Source: Gehongia tenuis (GTDB lineage: Bacteria; Bacillota; Clostridia; Christensenellales; NSJ-53). Taken from it: DNA of 64,000 bases. Under the pieces are notes generated by a model, which saw only the letters and a list, made by a program, of their open reading frames with translations, was not told the DNA's origin and searched no databases. This document shows positions 53,422 through 62,116 of the stretch, piece by piece. The position numbers were made by a program, and so were the translations under genes. Positions within the stretch are counted from its first letter, which is position 1. Every line of letters starts with the position of its first letter. The stretch spans positions 1,054,001 through 1,118,000 of the forward strand of contig NZ_JACRSR010000001.1 of the NCBI RefSeq assembly GCF_014384795.1. Reading direction: 5' to 3'.

Positions 53422-53478
53422 GATTAACGGTGCTATAGCGTCTTTCCATGGGAAAGACATCGAAAGGAGTTTGGTAAC

Positions 53479-54750
53479 ATGGTACGTGCCATCGTGGGCG
53501 CCAATTGGGGCGATGAAGGCAAAGGTAAAATGACGGACATGCTGGCTGCCCAGTCGGATATGGTAATCCGTTTTCAGGGCGGCAGCAACGCCGGTCATAC
53601 CATTGTCAACGAGCACGGAAAGTTTGCACTGCATCTTCTGCCGTCGGGCATTTTCTTTCCCCACATCACCAATCTGATTGGACCGGGCGTGGCTTTCTGC
53701 CCTGAAGATTTCTTCAAGGAGCTGGCCAGCGTTCAGGAAAGAGGCATAAAACCGAATATCAAGGTATCCGATCGGGCTCAGATTTTGATGCCTTACCACC
53801 GCATGTTCGATTTGCTGGAGGAGCAGCGCCTGGGCAAGGCAAGTTTTGGCTCCACCAAGTCGGGAATCGCGCCTTTCTATTCCGATAAATATGCTAAGAT
53901 CGGCATTCAGCTGTCTGAACTCAGCTTTCCCGACGTGCTGAAAGCGCGAGTGCACAGTATCTGTACGCAGAAGAACGTAATTTTGGAGCACCTGTACGGT
54001 GCCCCTTTGCTGAAGGAAGAGGAGCTTCTGGCGACCCTTGAGGAATATGGCAGGGACATGGCGCCCTATCTGGTGGATGGTTCCGCGCTGGTGCATGAGG
54101 CGCTTTCTGAGGGCAAGACGCTGCTTCTCGAGGGCCAGCTTGGATCTCTCAGGGATCCCGATCACGGCATCTATCCCTACACCACCTCCTCCTCCACGCT
54201 GGCAGGCTATGGCGCGGTGGGCGCAGGCGTTCCCCCCTGGGAGATCAAGAGCGTGCTTGCGGTCACCAAGGCTTATTCCTCCTGCGTAGGCGCAGGTCCC
54301 TTCGTGGGCGAGCTCATGGATGAAGTGGGCGATGAGCTGAGAAACCGCGGCGGCGACGGCGGCGAATATGGCGCTACTACGGGCCGTCCCCGGCGGATGG
54401 CCTGGTTTGACTGTGTGGCCAGCCGCTATGGATGCCGTGTGCAGGGTGCCACCGAGGTGGCGCTTACGGCGCTCGACGTCCTTGGATATCTTGATAAGAT
54501 CCCCGTGTGTGTGGCTTATGAGATGGACGGCAAGCGTCTCCACGACTTCCCCGCCACGGCCATCCAGTACCACTGCAAGCCTGTCTATGAATACCTGGAC
54601 GGATGGAAGTGTGATATTCGGAACATCCGCAGGTTTGAGGACCTGCCGGAGAACGCTCAAAAATATGTGCTCTTTGTGGAAAAGGCCATTGGCATTCCCG
54701 TTCGTTTCGTATCGGTCGGTCCCAAGCGGGAAGAGATCATCGAGCGCTGA
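53479..54750 (+). CDS. purA: Adenylosuccinate synthetase
   Basis: A 423-residue GTP-dependent enzyme joining IMP and aspartate. The N-terminal P-loop-like WGDEGKGKMTDMLA, the NAGHTIV motif, GAPLLKEEELL and the C-terminal TTGRPRRMAWFD region are all present. AAAGGAG lies 9 nt before the ATG. It is first in a five-gene purine/histidine unit that also holds purB, which performs the next step to AMP. Length is typical. Confidence 0.95.
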   Translation: MVRAIVGANWGDEGKGKMTDMLAAQSDMVIRFQGGSNAGHTIVNEHGKFALHLLPSGIFFPHITNLIGPGVAFCPEDFFKELASVQERGIKPNIKVSDRAQILMPYHRMFDLLEEQRLGKASFGSTKSGIAPFYSDKYAKIGIQLSELSFPDVLKARVHSICTQKNVILEHLYGAPLLKEEELLATLEEYGRDMAPYLVDGSALVHEALSEGKTLLLEGQLGSLRDPDHGIYPYTTSSSTLAGYGAVGAGVPPWEIKSVLAVTKAYSSCVGAGPFVGELMDEVGDELRNRGGDGGEYGATTGRPRRMAWFDCVASRYGCRVQGATEVALTALDVLGYLDKIPVCVAYEMDGKRLHDFPATAIQYHCKPVYEYLDGWKCDIRNIRRFEDLPENAQKYVLFVEKAIGIPVRFVSVGPKREEIIER

Positions 54751-54761
54751 AGGAGAAACCA

Positions 54762-55379
54762 TTGATCGCAATCATTGACTATGGCGTAGGAAATCTGAGA
54801 AGTGTCGAAAAAGCCTTCGCGGCCGTGGGGGAAAAAGCCGTGATCACCAGGGAAGCGAATGTGATCCGCGGCTCCTCCCATGTGGTTCTGCCCGGTGTGG
54901 GCGCCTTTCGGGATGCCATGACCGAGCTTGGCTCCCATGGACTGGTGGACGCGGTTAAGGAGGCGGTGGCTTCGGACAAGCCCTTCCTTGGCATCTGCCT
55001 TGGCATGCAGCTTCTCTTTGAAAAAAGCTACGAGGACGGTGAGCATGCGGGGCTCGGCATTCTTCCCGGCGAAATTACCGGCATCACCGGGGTGCGGAAG
55101 GTCCCCCACATGGGCTGGAACGCTCTCAAGATGGCATCGGACTGCCCCCTCTTCTTCGGGCTCACCGATCCTGTAATGGCCTATTTTGTGCACTCTTACT
55201 ATCTGGCCGAAGCGCCTCAGGAAATCGTGGCCGCCAAAACCGATTATGGACGGAATTTTGTTTCCGCCGTTTGGCGGGGCAACCTTTTTGCCACCCAGTT
55301 TCATCCGGAAAAGAGCGGCGTGGCAGGACTTAAAATGCTTAAAAACTTTGCTGAGCTCTCAGGAGGTGCGCCATGCTGA
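54762..55379 (+). CDS. hisH: Imidazole glycerol phosphate synthase, glutaminase subunit
   Basis: A 205-residue class I glutaminase supplying ammonia to HisF. It starts [19 protein letters not shown], with oxyanion region [11 protein letters not shown], nucleophile Cys in [11 protein letters not shown] and the His/Glu pair in [10 protein letters not shown]. The start codon is TTG at 54762 with AAGGAG 6 nt upstream. It overlaps hisF by 7 bp. It sits between purA and purC, with no other his genes in the window. Confidence 0.94.
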   Translation: MIAIIDYGVGNLRSVEKAFAAVGEKAVITREANVIRGSSHVVLPGVGAFRDAMTELGSHGLVDAVKEAVASDKPFLGICLGMQLLFEKSYEDGEHAGLGILPGEITGITGVRKVPHMGWNALKMASDCPLFFGLTDPVMAYFVHSYYLAEAPQEIVAAKTDYGRNFVSAVWRGNLFATQFHPEKSGVAGLKMLKNFAELSGGAPC

Positions 55380-56146
55380 CCAAGCGGATTATCCCCTGCC
55401 TGGATATTCGGGACGGCCGTGTGGTCAAAGGCGTGCATTTTAAAAGCATACGGGATGCCGGCGATCCGGTGGATGCGGCCAAGCGCTACGACAAGGAAGG
55501 CGCGGATGAGCTCATTTTTCTCGATATCAATGCCACCCATGAGGGGCGGCTTGCCACGCTAGCCATGGTGGAACGGACGGCGGAACAGGTCTTCATCCCC
55601 TTCACTGTGGGCGGCGGCATCACTTCGGTGGACCAGATCAAGGAAATCCTTCGCCGGGGCGCAGATAAGGTGTCCCTCAATTCCAGCGCCGTCATGAATC
55701 CTGATCTGGTGGAGGAAGCGGCGCTCCGTTTTGGCCGGCAGTGCATCGTGGTGGCCATGGATGTGAAAAAAACCGAAGATCATTGGGAGATCTACACCCA
55801 CGGCGGGCGAAAGCCCACCGGTATTGACGCACTTCTCTGGGCGGAAAAAATGGAGTCCCGGGGCGCGGGCGAGATCCTGCTCACCAGCATGGATACCGAT
55901 GGCGTCCAAGGCGGTTATGCTCTTGATATTACGCGTAAAATTGCCGACCGTGTATCCATTCCCGTGATCGCTTCCGGCGGCGCGGGTGAACTTTCCCATT
56001 TTTATGACGCCCTCACCAAGGGCGGTGCGGATGCGGCGCTCGCCGCCTCCCTGTTCCACTATCAAACTTTGACGATCCCTGAGGTGAAGCGGTATTTGGC
56101 CGATCGCGGCGTACCTGTAAGGCCCGCTTCCCCGGACCAATTATAA
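55373..56146 (+). CDS. hisF: Imidazole glycerol phosphate synthase, cyclase subunit
   Basis: A 257-residue TIM barrel that converts PRFAR and ammonia to imidazole glycerol phosphate and AICAR. The catalytic Asp11 is in [19 protein letters not shown], the second Asp in [17 protein letters not shown], and phosphate-binding loops in VGGGITSV and ASGGAG. AGGAGG is 6 nt before the ATG. Its product AICAR is an intermediate of purine synthesis, which fits its place between purA and purC. Confidence 0.95.
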   Translation: MLTKRIIPCLDIRDGRVVKGVHFKSIRDAGDPVDAAKRYDKEGADELIFLDINATHEGRLATLAMVERTAEQVFIPFTVGGGITSVDQIKEILRRGADKVSLNSSAVMNPDLVEEAALRFGRQCIVVAMDVKKTEDHWEIYTHGGRKPTGIDALLWAEKMESRGAGEILLTSMDTDGVQGGYALDITRKIADRVSIPVIASGGAGELSHFYDALTKGGADAALAASLFHYQTLTIPEVKRYLADRGVPVRPASPDQL

Positions 56147-56165
56147 ACTGAAAGGTGATGGCTTC

Positions 56166-56882
56166 ATGAAGGAAACTCAGCAGATGTATGAAGGCAAGGC
56201 TAAGAAGGTCTTTGCAACGGAGGATGAAAAGTACGTGATCGTCAACTACAAGGACGATGCTACCGCTTTCAATGGTAAAAAGAAGGGCACCATCGCGTCC
56301 AAGGGTGTGATCAACAACCGCATGTCCAACTACCTGTTCCAGATGCTGGAGAAGAACGGTGTGGAGACCCACTTTGTGGAGGAGCTGGATGAGCGCCGCA
56401 CGGTGGTCAAAAAGGTGGAAATCGTCCCCGTCGAAGTGATCGTCAGAAACATTGCTGCCGGCGGCATCTGCAAGCGCTTGGGCCTTACTGAAGGTATGAA
56501 GCTTTGTGCGCCCGTAGTGGAATACTGCTACAAGAGCGATGAATTGGACGATCCCATGATCAATGATGATCATATCAAGGTGATGGACCTTGCTACCGAA
56601 GAGGAAATGAAGACCATCCGGGAGATGACCCTCAAGATCAACGGTTTGCTGCAGGAACGCCTTCTCAAAGCCGATCTCATTCTGGTGGACTTTAAACTGG
56701 AATTCGGCCGCTTCGACGGCAAGATTATTCTGGCCGATGAGATCTCCCCCGACACCTGTCGGCTGTGGGACGTTCACACCATGGCCAAGCTGGACAAGGA
56801 CCGCTTCCGCCGGGATCTTGGCGATGTTGAGGAAGCCTATCAGGAGGTTATGCGCCGCCTGATGGAATCGGATAACAAGTAA
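56166..56882 (+). CDS. purC: SAICAR synthetase
   Basis: A 238-residue ATP-dependent ligase forming SAICAR from CAIR and aspartate. It starts MYEGKAKKVFATEDEKYVIVNYKDDATAFNGKKKG, with VEVIVRNIAAGGICKRLGL, LVDFKLEFGRFDGKIILADEISPDTCRLWD. AAAGGTG is 8 nt before the ATG. Length is normal. It is followed 11 nt later by purB, which cleaves its product. Confidence 0.96.
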   Translation: MKETQQMYEGKAKKVFATEDEKYVIVNYKDDATAFNGKKKGTIASKGVINNRMSNYLFQMLEKNGVETHFVEELDERRTVVKKVEIVPVEVIVRNIAAGGICKRLGLTEGMKLCAPVVEYCYKSDELDDPMINDDHIKVMDLATEEEMKTIREMTLKINGLLQERLLKADLILVDFKLEFGRFDGKIILADEISPDTCRLWDVHTMAKLDKDRFRRDLGDVEEAYQEVMRRLMESDNK

Positions 56883-56893
56883 GGAGGTCCCCC

Positions 56894-58198
56894 ATGATTG
56901 ACCGTTATACCCGCCCGGAAATGGCGAAGCTTTGGAGCCCGGAAAACAAGTTCCAGAAGTGGTTGGAGGTGGAGCTCAATGCCACCGATGCCTGGGTAAA
57001 GCTGGGTCATGTGCCGGAAGAGGCCGCAAAGCTCATGCGCGAGAATGCCAAGTTCACCGTGGAGCGCATCGACGAGATTGAGCAAAGCACCCATCATGAT
57101 GTGGTGGCGTTCACCCGCTGCGTGGCCGAATCTCTGGGCGATGAATCCAAGTATCTGCACTTTGGGCTCACCTCCACCGACGTGGTGGACACGGCCCTTT
57201 CCGCTATTTTGGTGGAGGCTACCGATATGCTGGGCCACGATCTGGAGGATCTCACCCAGACGCTTCGGGATCAGGCGATCCGCTACAAGGATGTGCCCAT
57301 GATGGGCCGCACCCATGGCGTGCACGCGGAGCCCATCACCCTCGGGCTCAAATTTGCCCTATGGTATGCCGATATGGGCCGCAACATGAAGCGGCTTGCG
57401 CAGGCCCGGGAGATGATCGCCGTGGGCAAGCTCTCCGGCGCGGTGGGCACCTACGCCAATATCGATCCTTTCGTTGAGCAGTATGTCTGCAAGAAGATGG
57501 GCCTTGCTCCCGCCCCCATTTCCACCCAGGTTTTGCAGCGGGACCGTCACGCTCAGTACGTGAGCACTCTGGCCGTCATCGGCGGCACTTTGGAGAAGAT
57601 CGCAACCGAGGTCCGCGCCTTGCAGAAAACGGAGATGCGGGAAGTGGAAGAGCCCTTCTCCAAGGGACAAAAAGGCTCCTCCGCCATGCCCCACAAGCGC
57701 AATCCCGTCAAATCCGAACAGATTTGCGGTCTGTCCCGGCTGCTCCGCGGTTACGCGCTGACATCCCTTGAGGATATCGCCCTTTGGCATGAGCGGGACA
57801 TCTCCCACTCCTCCGCCGAGCGGGTGATTCTGGCGGATGCCACCACCCTTCTCGACTATATGATTCATCAGATGATCTACATTCTTGGGAACCTGCATGT
57901 CTATCCCGAAAACATGATGCGCTCCATGTCCATGAGCCATGGTCTTGTGGAAGCCCAGCGGGTGCTGCTCCGCCTGGTAGAGAAAGGCATGCTTCGAGAG
58001 GACGCCTACGATATGGTGCAGCGCATGGCCATGGAATCCTGGGCCAACAGCCGCCCCTATCGGGAGATTCTCTGGGAGGATCCCAAGGTGCGCGAGCTGA
58101 TGACCGAGGCGGAACTCGATTCCTGCTTCGAACTCAAGACCCATCTCACCCATGTGGATACCATTTTCCGCCGTTTAGGCCTTTTGGAGGCTTACTGA
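56894..58198 (+). CDS. purB: Adenylosuccinate lyase
   Basis: A 434-residue fumarase-superfamily enzyme that splits SAICAR and adenylosuccinate. Motifs are STHHDVVAFTRCV, GLTSTDVVDTA, GRTHGVHAEPITLG with the catalytic His, and the signature loop KGSSAMPHKRNPVKSEQ. AAGGAGG is 7 nt before the ATG. It ends the operon; a strong hairpin terminator follows. Having purA, purC and purB together gives both lyase substrates from one unit. Confidence 0.96.
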   Translation: MIDRYTRPEMAKLWSPENKFQKWLEVELNATDAWVKLGHVPEEAAKLMRENAKFTVERIDEIEQSTHHDVVAFTRCVAESLGDESKYLHFGLTSTDVVDTALSAILVEATDMLGHDLEDLTQTLRDQAIRYKDVPMMGRTHGVHAEPITLGLKFALWYADMGRNMKRLAQAREMIAVGKLSGAVGTYANIDPFVEQYVCKKMGLAPAPISTQVLQRDRHAQYVSTLAVIGGTLEKIATEVRALQKTEMREVEEPFSKGQKGSSAMPHKRNPVKSEQICGLSRLLRGYALTSLEDIALWHERDISHSSAERVILADATTLLDYMIHQMIYILGNLHVYPENMMRSMSMSHGLVEAQRVLLRLVEKGMLREDAYDMVQRMAMESWANSRPYREILWEDPKVRELMTEAELDSCFELKTHLTHVDTIFRRLGLLEAY

Positions 58199-58242
58199 GG
58201 CTGGAAAAGCGGCGGGCTGAAGCAAGCCATTGCCACAAGATG

Positions 58243-58280
58243 CAAGAGCATGTATTCGTCAAGAATACATGCTCTTTTTC
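58243..58280 (+). terminator. Terminator of the purA operon
   Basis: AGAGCATGTATTC (58245-58257) pairs perfectly with GAATACATGCTCT (58263-58275) around GTCAA, followed by TTTTTC. Confidence 0.9.
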
Positions 58281-58418
58281 TAAACGGATCAACCGTGTTG
58301 CCATCAAGGACGCCCTGCCGCAGGCGCTTTTCAGCTGGTAAGCATCGGGCAACTAGCCTTTCGGTATTGGATACAGTATAATGGAAACAGCCATGAAGTT
58401 GAAAAGGAGATAGAAGGA

Positions 58419-58643
58419 ATGAAAAAGGTAATTTTGGGGGCAGTGATGTTTTTGACAGGCGTACTGTCTGTTGCATTCATTTTTACGGGTTCAATGGCCA
58501 ATGAATGGACGGTGAACGGACAGTTTTCATCATTATGGAACATTTCACAGTATGGCCTTATGCCGGCCGTTTATGTTTTCATCGGCATCGCGGTCATAGG
58601 GCTTAGCATTGCAATCTGGGGTATGTTTGAAAAGAAGGTTTAA
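58419..58643 (+). CDS. Small two-helix membrane protein
   Basis: A 74-residue protein with hydrophobic segments at ~4-23 (VILGAVMFLTGVLSVAFIFTG) and ~47-69 (MPAVYVFIGIAVIGLSIAIWG), separated by a polar loop. No family is recognised. GAAGG lies a few nt before the ATG, and a TATAAT (58377-58382) lies 37 bp upstream. It stands alone between the purine operon and a bidirectional terminator. Confidence 0.7.
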   Translation: MKKVILGAVMFLTGVLSVAFIFTGSMANEWTVNGQFSSLWNISQYGLMPAVYVFIGIAVIGLSIAIWGMFEKKV

Positions 58644-58644
58644 A

Positions 58645-58681
58645 AAAGAGAAAGGTATGACCTCGCGTCATACCTTTCTTC
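58645..58681. terminator. Bidirectional terminator
   Basis: AGAAAGGTATGAC (58649-58661) pairs perfectly with GTCATACCTTTCT (58667-58679) around CTCGC, between the small membrane gene and the convergent YjbR gene. Confidence 0.85.
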
Positions 58682-58696
58682 AATAACAGGGCTTTT

Positions 58697-59059
58697 TTAT
58701 GCTTCCAAAATCTCTTTCTGCTTCTTTCGAGTGAGCTTGGCAAAGACAAGGCTGTAGGAATCGTCCACCAGCTTTTCCACCACTTCCCGAGGAAGCTCCA
58801 CATCCAGAAAGATGGACACCCAGTTTCGTTTATCGCTGTAGTAGCCTGGAATAATCTTGTCAGGATAGACCTGTCTGAGCCGTTCACCCTCCAAAGGGTC
58901 CACTTTGACGGATAAAAGGGGGCGTCCATCCTTGTAACATCCCTTCATGCCATACATCCGGCCGCCCACCCTGTAAAGCAGTGCATCCCAGGCCACCTTG
59001 AACTCCTCAGCGGCGCCGGGCTTTGCCAATGCGTATTCATCCAGCCAGTCGTAATGCAT
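58697..59059 (-). CDS. MmcQ/YjbR-family protein
   Basis: A 120-residue protein of the MmcQ/YjbR (CyaY-like fold) group. Typical features are the early AKPGAAEEFK, then YRVGGRMYGMKGCYKDGRPLLSVKVDPLEGERLRQVYPDKIIPGYYSDKRNWVSIFLD, and a C-terminal helix SYSLVFAKLTRKKQ. The biochemical role is unknown; DNA binding has been proposed for the family. AAGGAG is 6 nt before the ATG, 10 nt after the first M81 gene, so it is probably the last gene of that unit. Confidence 0.85.
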   Translation of the reverse strand: MHYDWLDEYALAKPGAAEEFKVAWDALLYRVGGRMYGMKGCYKDGRPLLSVKVDPLEGERLRQVYPDKIIPGYYSDKRNWVSIFLDVELPREVVEKLVDDSYSLVFAKLTRKKQKEILEA

Positions 59060-59069
59060 GTAGATCTCC

Positions 59070-60494
59070 TTACAGTTCGTCCATGGGATAGGCTGGGCGG
59101 GGAATAACCGTAAAGGGCAGCTGGGTCACATCCTGGCTTCCCGCACCGGGCGTCAGACACATGATCGTCGCTTCAGCATGCTCCGCAAGCTCAGGGAACA
59201 AATAGCCCAGCTTGACCACGATGATGTCATAGTCGTTCACATCGACGCCGGCGCTCCGGAAGTAGGCCATATGCGTAAAAGATTCCACCCGGTCCTCCAA
59301 AACGATGTCCAGATCCCCCGCCGACAGCGTTACGGTCTTGCCCTTGATCTCGCCGGTACGGAAAATGAGATCTCCTTTGACCTTAACCGTGGCCTCAACC
59401 TGGATCTTCTTGCTGAAAGCATCCACCTCGTTCCCGATTCCAAGAACAATCTTCTCCCCCACTTCATGCTTCAAAGCCTCATGGGTGGCGTCTTCGTCAT
59501 AGATGGCCGCGATGAGCACCTTCTTGCCTTTAAGATCCGTATGGAGGAACTTTTCCAGCAGTATGGTGGTGCAGCCCGTGGCGCCGCAGGTGGTGTTGTC
59601 TCCGGAGTCGGAAATATAAAGTGGTTTCGCATCTGAATTCAGCGCAGCTTCCACCGTTTTATTCACATCCATAGCGGGTACGGCAAAGGAAAACTCGCGA
59701 CGGTGCTCCACCACATAATCCCGAAGCTTTTCAGCCTCCGCTTCGCATAGAGCCCTATCCGCCTCCGTCTCCGGCGTAATCGCAACGGCAGCTGTGCTGT
59801 TGGGCGTGTCTCCCCACACAAAACCCACCGTGTAGGAGGACATCAGGATGCCCTCCCGCTTGTCCAGCTCCTCCAGCTTGCGGAAGATGGAAATCATGGG
59901 CTCCTGGGAATCCACCGACTGTTCGCCGGCCACCAGTACCGGCACGCGCACGTATACGGGTTTCACCTTATTTCCAAGAGCGATTCGCCGCACAAGTGCT
60001 CTGGCGGCTTCAGCATCCGTGCGTTCCTGGTCCACATGGGGTACGGTGCGGTAAGCCCGAAGGATGTCGGCCAACTCGATGTGGTCCGGACCCACATTGC
60101 CGTGAGGGTCCATAGCCCAGGCAATGGGAATGTCCGGACCCACATATTTGCGGATCAGCCGCAGAATTCCCAGCTCCAGATGGCCAATCTCCTTCACGTA
60201 ACACGCGCCATGGAGATGCATCCAAACCCCGTCAAAATCCTTTTCGCGTTGCAAAACTTCCTCCACCTTGCCCGCGGCATAGTCATAGACCTCCCGGGCA
60301 TTGGTGGCCGATGTGGCCGCGTTCATGTAGAGCGTGGGCACAATCTCACAGCCCGCCCCCTTCAACACATCATAGGCGCCCTTCATGTAAGGGAACATCT
60401 TTTCCCCCTCGTAGATCACATAGTCCGACAGAACCGTGGTGAGCGGTGAAAAAGTGTTGGATTCGTGGGAAATATAGACCGCCAAAATTTTCAT
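59070..60494 (-). CDS. M81 family metallopeptidase (MlrC-like), paralogue 1
   Basis: A 474-residue protein of the MlrC/microcystinase C family. It starts MKILAVYISHESNTFSPLTT, has the putative metal-binding AWAMDPHGNVGPDHIEL near 150, RVPVLVAGEQSVDSQEP, and GDNTTCGATGCTTILL near 310. The C-terminal domain ends YPMDEL. The natural substrates of most members are unknown; hydrolase action on peptides or amides is the family expectation. The ATG at 60494 has AAGGAGG upstream. A hairpin terminator separates it from paralogue 2, so its expression depends on read-through or an unseen promoter. Confidence 0.88.
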   Translation of the reverse strand: MKILAVYISHESNTFSPLTTVLSDYVIYEGEKMFPYMKGAYDVLKGAGCEIVPTLYMNAATSATNAREVYDYAAGKVEEVLQREKDFDGVWMHLHGACYVKEIGHLELGILRLIRKYVGPDIPIAWAMDPHGNVGPDHIELADILRAYRTVPHVDQERTDAEAARALVRRIALGNKVKPVYVRVPVLVAGEQSVDSQEPMISIFRKLEELDKREGILMSSYTVGFVWGDTPNSTAAVAITPETEADRALCEAEAEKLRDYVVEHRREFSFAVPAMDVNKTVEAALNSDAKPLYISDSGDNTTCGATGCTTILLEKFLHTDLKGKKVLIAAIYDEDATHEALKHEVGEKIVLGIGNEVDAFSKKIQVEATVKVKGDLIFRTGEIKGKTVTLSAGDLDIVLEDRVESFTHMAYFRSAGVDVNDYDIIVVKLGYLFPELAEHAEATIMCLTPGAGSQDVTQLPFTVIPRPAYPMDEL

Positions 60495-60511
60495 TTCTAA
60501 ACCTCCTTGCG

Positions 60512-60541
60512 TGAAAAAAGCCGGGAAAACCCGGCTTTTAT
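60512..60541 (-). terminator. Terminator between M81 paralogues 2 and 1
   Basis: AAAAGCCGGG (60516-60525) pairs with CCCGGCTTTT (60530-60539) around AAAA; the minus-strand tail is T-rich. It begins 2 nt past the stop of paralogue 2. Confidence 0.8.
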
Positions 60542-60543
60542 TC

Positions 60544-61974
60544 TTAGAGTTCATCCATGGGATAGGTGGGCCGCTGAATGATTTTGAAAGGCAGCCGGGC
60601 TACGATCTGGTATGTGGTTCCCGGGCTCAAGCACATGATGGGGAACTTGGCCTTGACATCCAGTTCGGGGAACAAATAGCCTTGCTTGACCATGACGATA
60701 TCGTAGTCATCGGGATTAACACCCGCGGTTTCAAAATCCTTCATGGAAGTGAAAGAATGGGGATAGCTTTCCACCACAAGATCGATGCCCCCAATGGCAA
60801 CGGTAGCGGTATCCGCCAGTTTCTGGCCGGTGCGTCCATCGAAGAGCTCGCCAAAGCCCTTCAGCACGCCTTCAAAAGGCACCTTGTAACTATCCGCATC
60901 CACACAGGTTCCAATCTCATCCTTCACGGCATCGCCGATATTCATTTTGAGCAGGCGCTCGCAAAGAGGCGCATCCAGGATGGAAGCAATCAAAAGCTTT
61001 TTGCCCTTGAGATCCGCTTTGAGGAACTTATCCAGCATGATGGTATTGCAGCCCGTGGCACCGGCCGTGGGGTTGTCGCCGGAATCGGAGATGTACACCG
61101 GCTTCTCGGCCGCCTCGATGGCGCGCTTAACCGTGTCGTCGGGCTCCAGGGCGGTTACCGCAAACTGGAACTCATGGCGATGCTCCACCACATAATCCCG
61201 AAGCTTCTTGGCTTCCTCCTCGCACATGGGCCGGTCCGCTTCAGTCATGGGCGTAATCTCAACAGCCGCCGTGGCGTAGGGCGTATCGCCCCATACGAAG
61301 CCTACCGTGTAGGAGGACATGAGAATGCCATCCCGCTTATCCAGCTCCCACAGCTTCTTGAAGATGGAGATCATGGGCTCTTGGGAATCCACGGACTGTT
61401 CGCCGCCCACCAGCACCGGCACACGCACATATACGGGCGCCACATGGTTGCCCATCTCAAGGCGTTTTACCAAGGCCTTAGCCGCCTCCACCTGGGTCTG
61501 CTCCACATCCACATGGGGAACCCTGCGATAGGCGCGGATGATATCCACATTGGGAATATGCTCGGGACTCACGTTGCCATGGGGGTCCATCGCCCATGAA
61601 ATGGGCACGTTCGGACCCAGCTTGCCGCGGATCATTTTAAGAAGAGCCAACTCAGCATGGCCCACTTCCTTCACAAAGTTCGCACCATGCAGATGGGCCC
61701 ACACGCCTACGATATCGGGGTTGGCATCGATAACCTCCGCCACCTTCTTCTCGACGTAATCATAGACTTCCCGTTCGTTGGTTCCGGAAGGTCCGGTGGA
61801 AGCATAAATGGAAGGAACCACCTGATAACCAGCTTCCTCCAGCACCTTAACGGGCTCCTTGATCAAAGGCAGCATGGCCTCGTCTTCCCGAATCACATAG
61901 TCGGAAAGCTTGGTCGTAAGGGGCGTGAAAGTATTGGATTCGTGAGAATAGCATACGGCTAGAATTTTTTTCAT
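60544..61974 (-). CDS. M81 family metallopeptidase (MlrC-like), paralogue 2
   Basis: A 476-residue protein alignable with paralogue 1 over its whole length: ILAVCYSHESNTFTPLTTKLSDYV, AWAMDPHGNVSPEHIPN, VLVGGEQSVDSQEPMISIFKKLWELDKRDGILMSSYTVGFVWGDTPYATAAVEITP, and a YPMDEL end. I chose ATG 61974, 8 nt after AGGGTG. It has its own consensus-like promoter (62029-62057). Metal-site residues appear intact, so it should be active. Substrate unknown. Confidence 0.88.
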   Translation of the reverse strand: MKKILAVCYSHESNTFTPLTTKLSDYVIREDEAMLPLIKEPVKVLEEAGYQVVPSIYASTGPSGTNEREVYDYVEKKVAEVIDANPDIVGVWAHLHGANFVKEVGHAELALLKMIRGKLGPNVPISWAMDPHGNVSPEHIPNVDIIRAYRRVPHVDVEQTQVEAAKALVKRLEMGNHVAPVYVRVPVLVGGEQSVDSQEPMISIFKKLWELDKRDGILMSSYTVGFVWGDTPYATAAVEITPMTEADRPMCEEEAKKLRDYVVEHRHEFQFAVTALEPDDTVKRAIEAAEKPVYISDSGDNPTAGATGCNTIMLDKFLKADLKGKKLLIASILDAPLCERLLKMNIGDAVKDEIGTCVDADSYKVPFEGVLKGFGELFDGRTGQKLADTATVAIGGIDLVVESYPHSFTSMKDFETAGVNPDDYDIVMVKQGYLFPELDVKAKFPIMCLSPGTTYQIVARLPFKIIQRPTYPMDEL

Positions 61975-62028
61975 TTTTGCAGCACCCTTTCGCATCTAAA
62001 ACTTTGGACAAAATTACCCTACTCTTCC

Positions 62029-62057
62029 ACTATAGCACCCGTCCTGTGGGGTGTCAA
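62029..62057 (-). promoter_or_regulatory. Promoter of M81 paralogue 2
   Basis: TTGACA (62052-62057), 17-bp spacer and TATAGT (62029-62034) on the minus strand, 54 bp before the start codon. Confidence 0.8.
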
Positions 62058-62116
62058 GATATGGATTTTTCTGGTAAATTAGAGGTCCCTACCCATCTTT
62101 TCATGCCGAATAAGTT

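Noticed and set aside
53119-54771. 550-codon frame antisense to purA and the LysM repeats
   Set aside because: It spans two unrelated genes and their terminator and has no recognisable domain; purA is certain.
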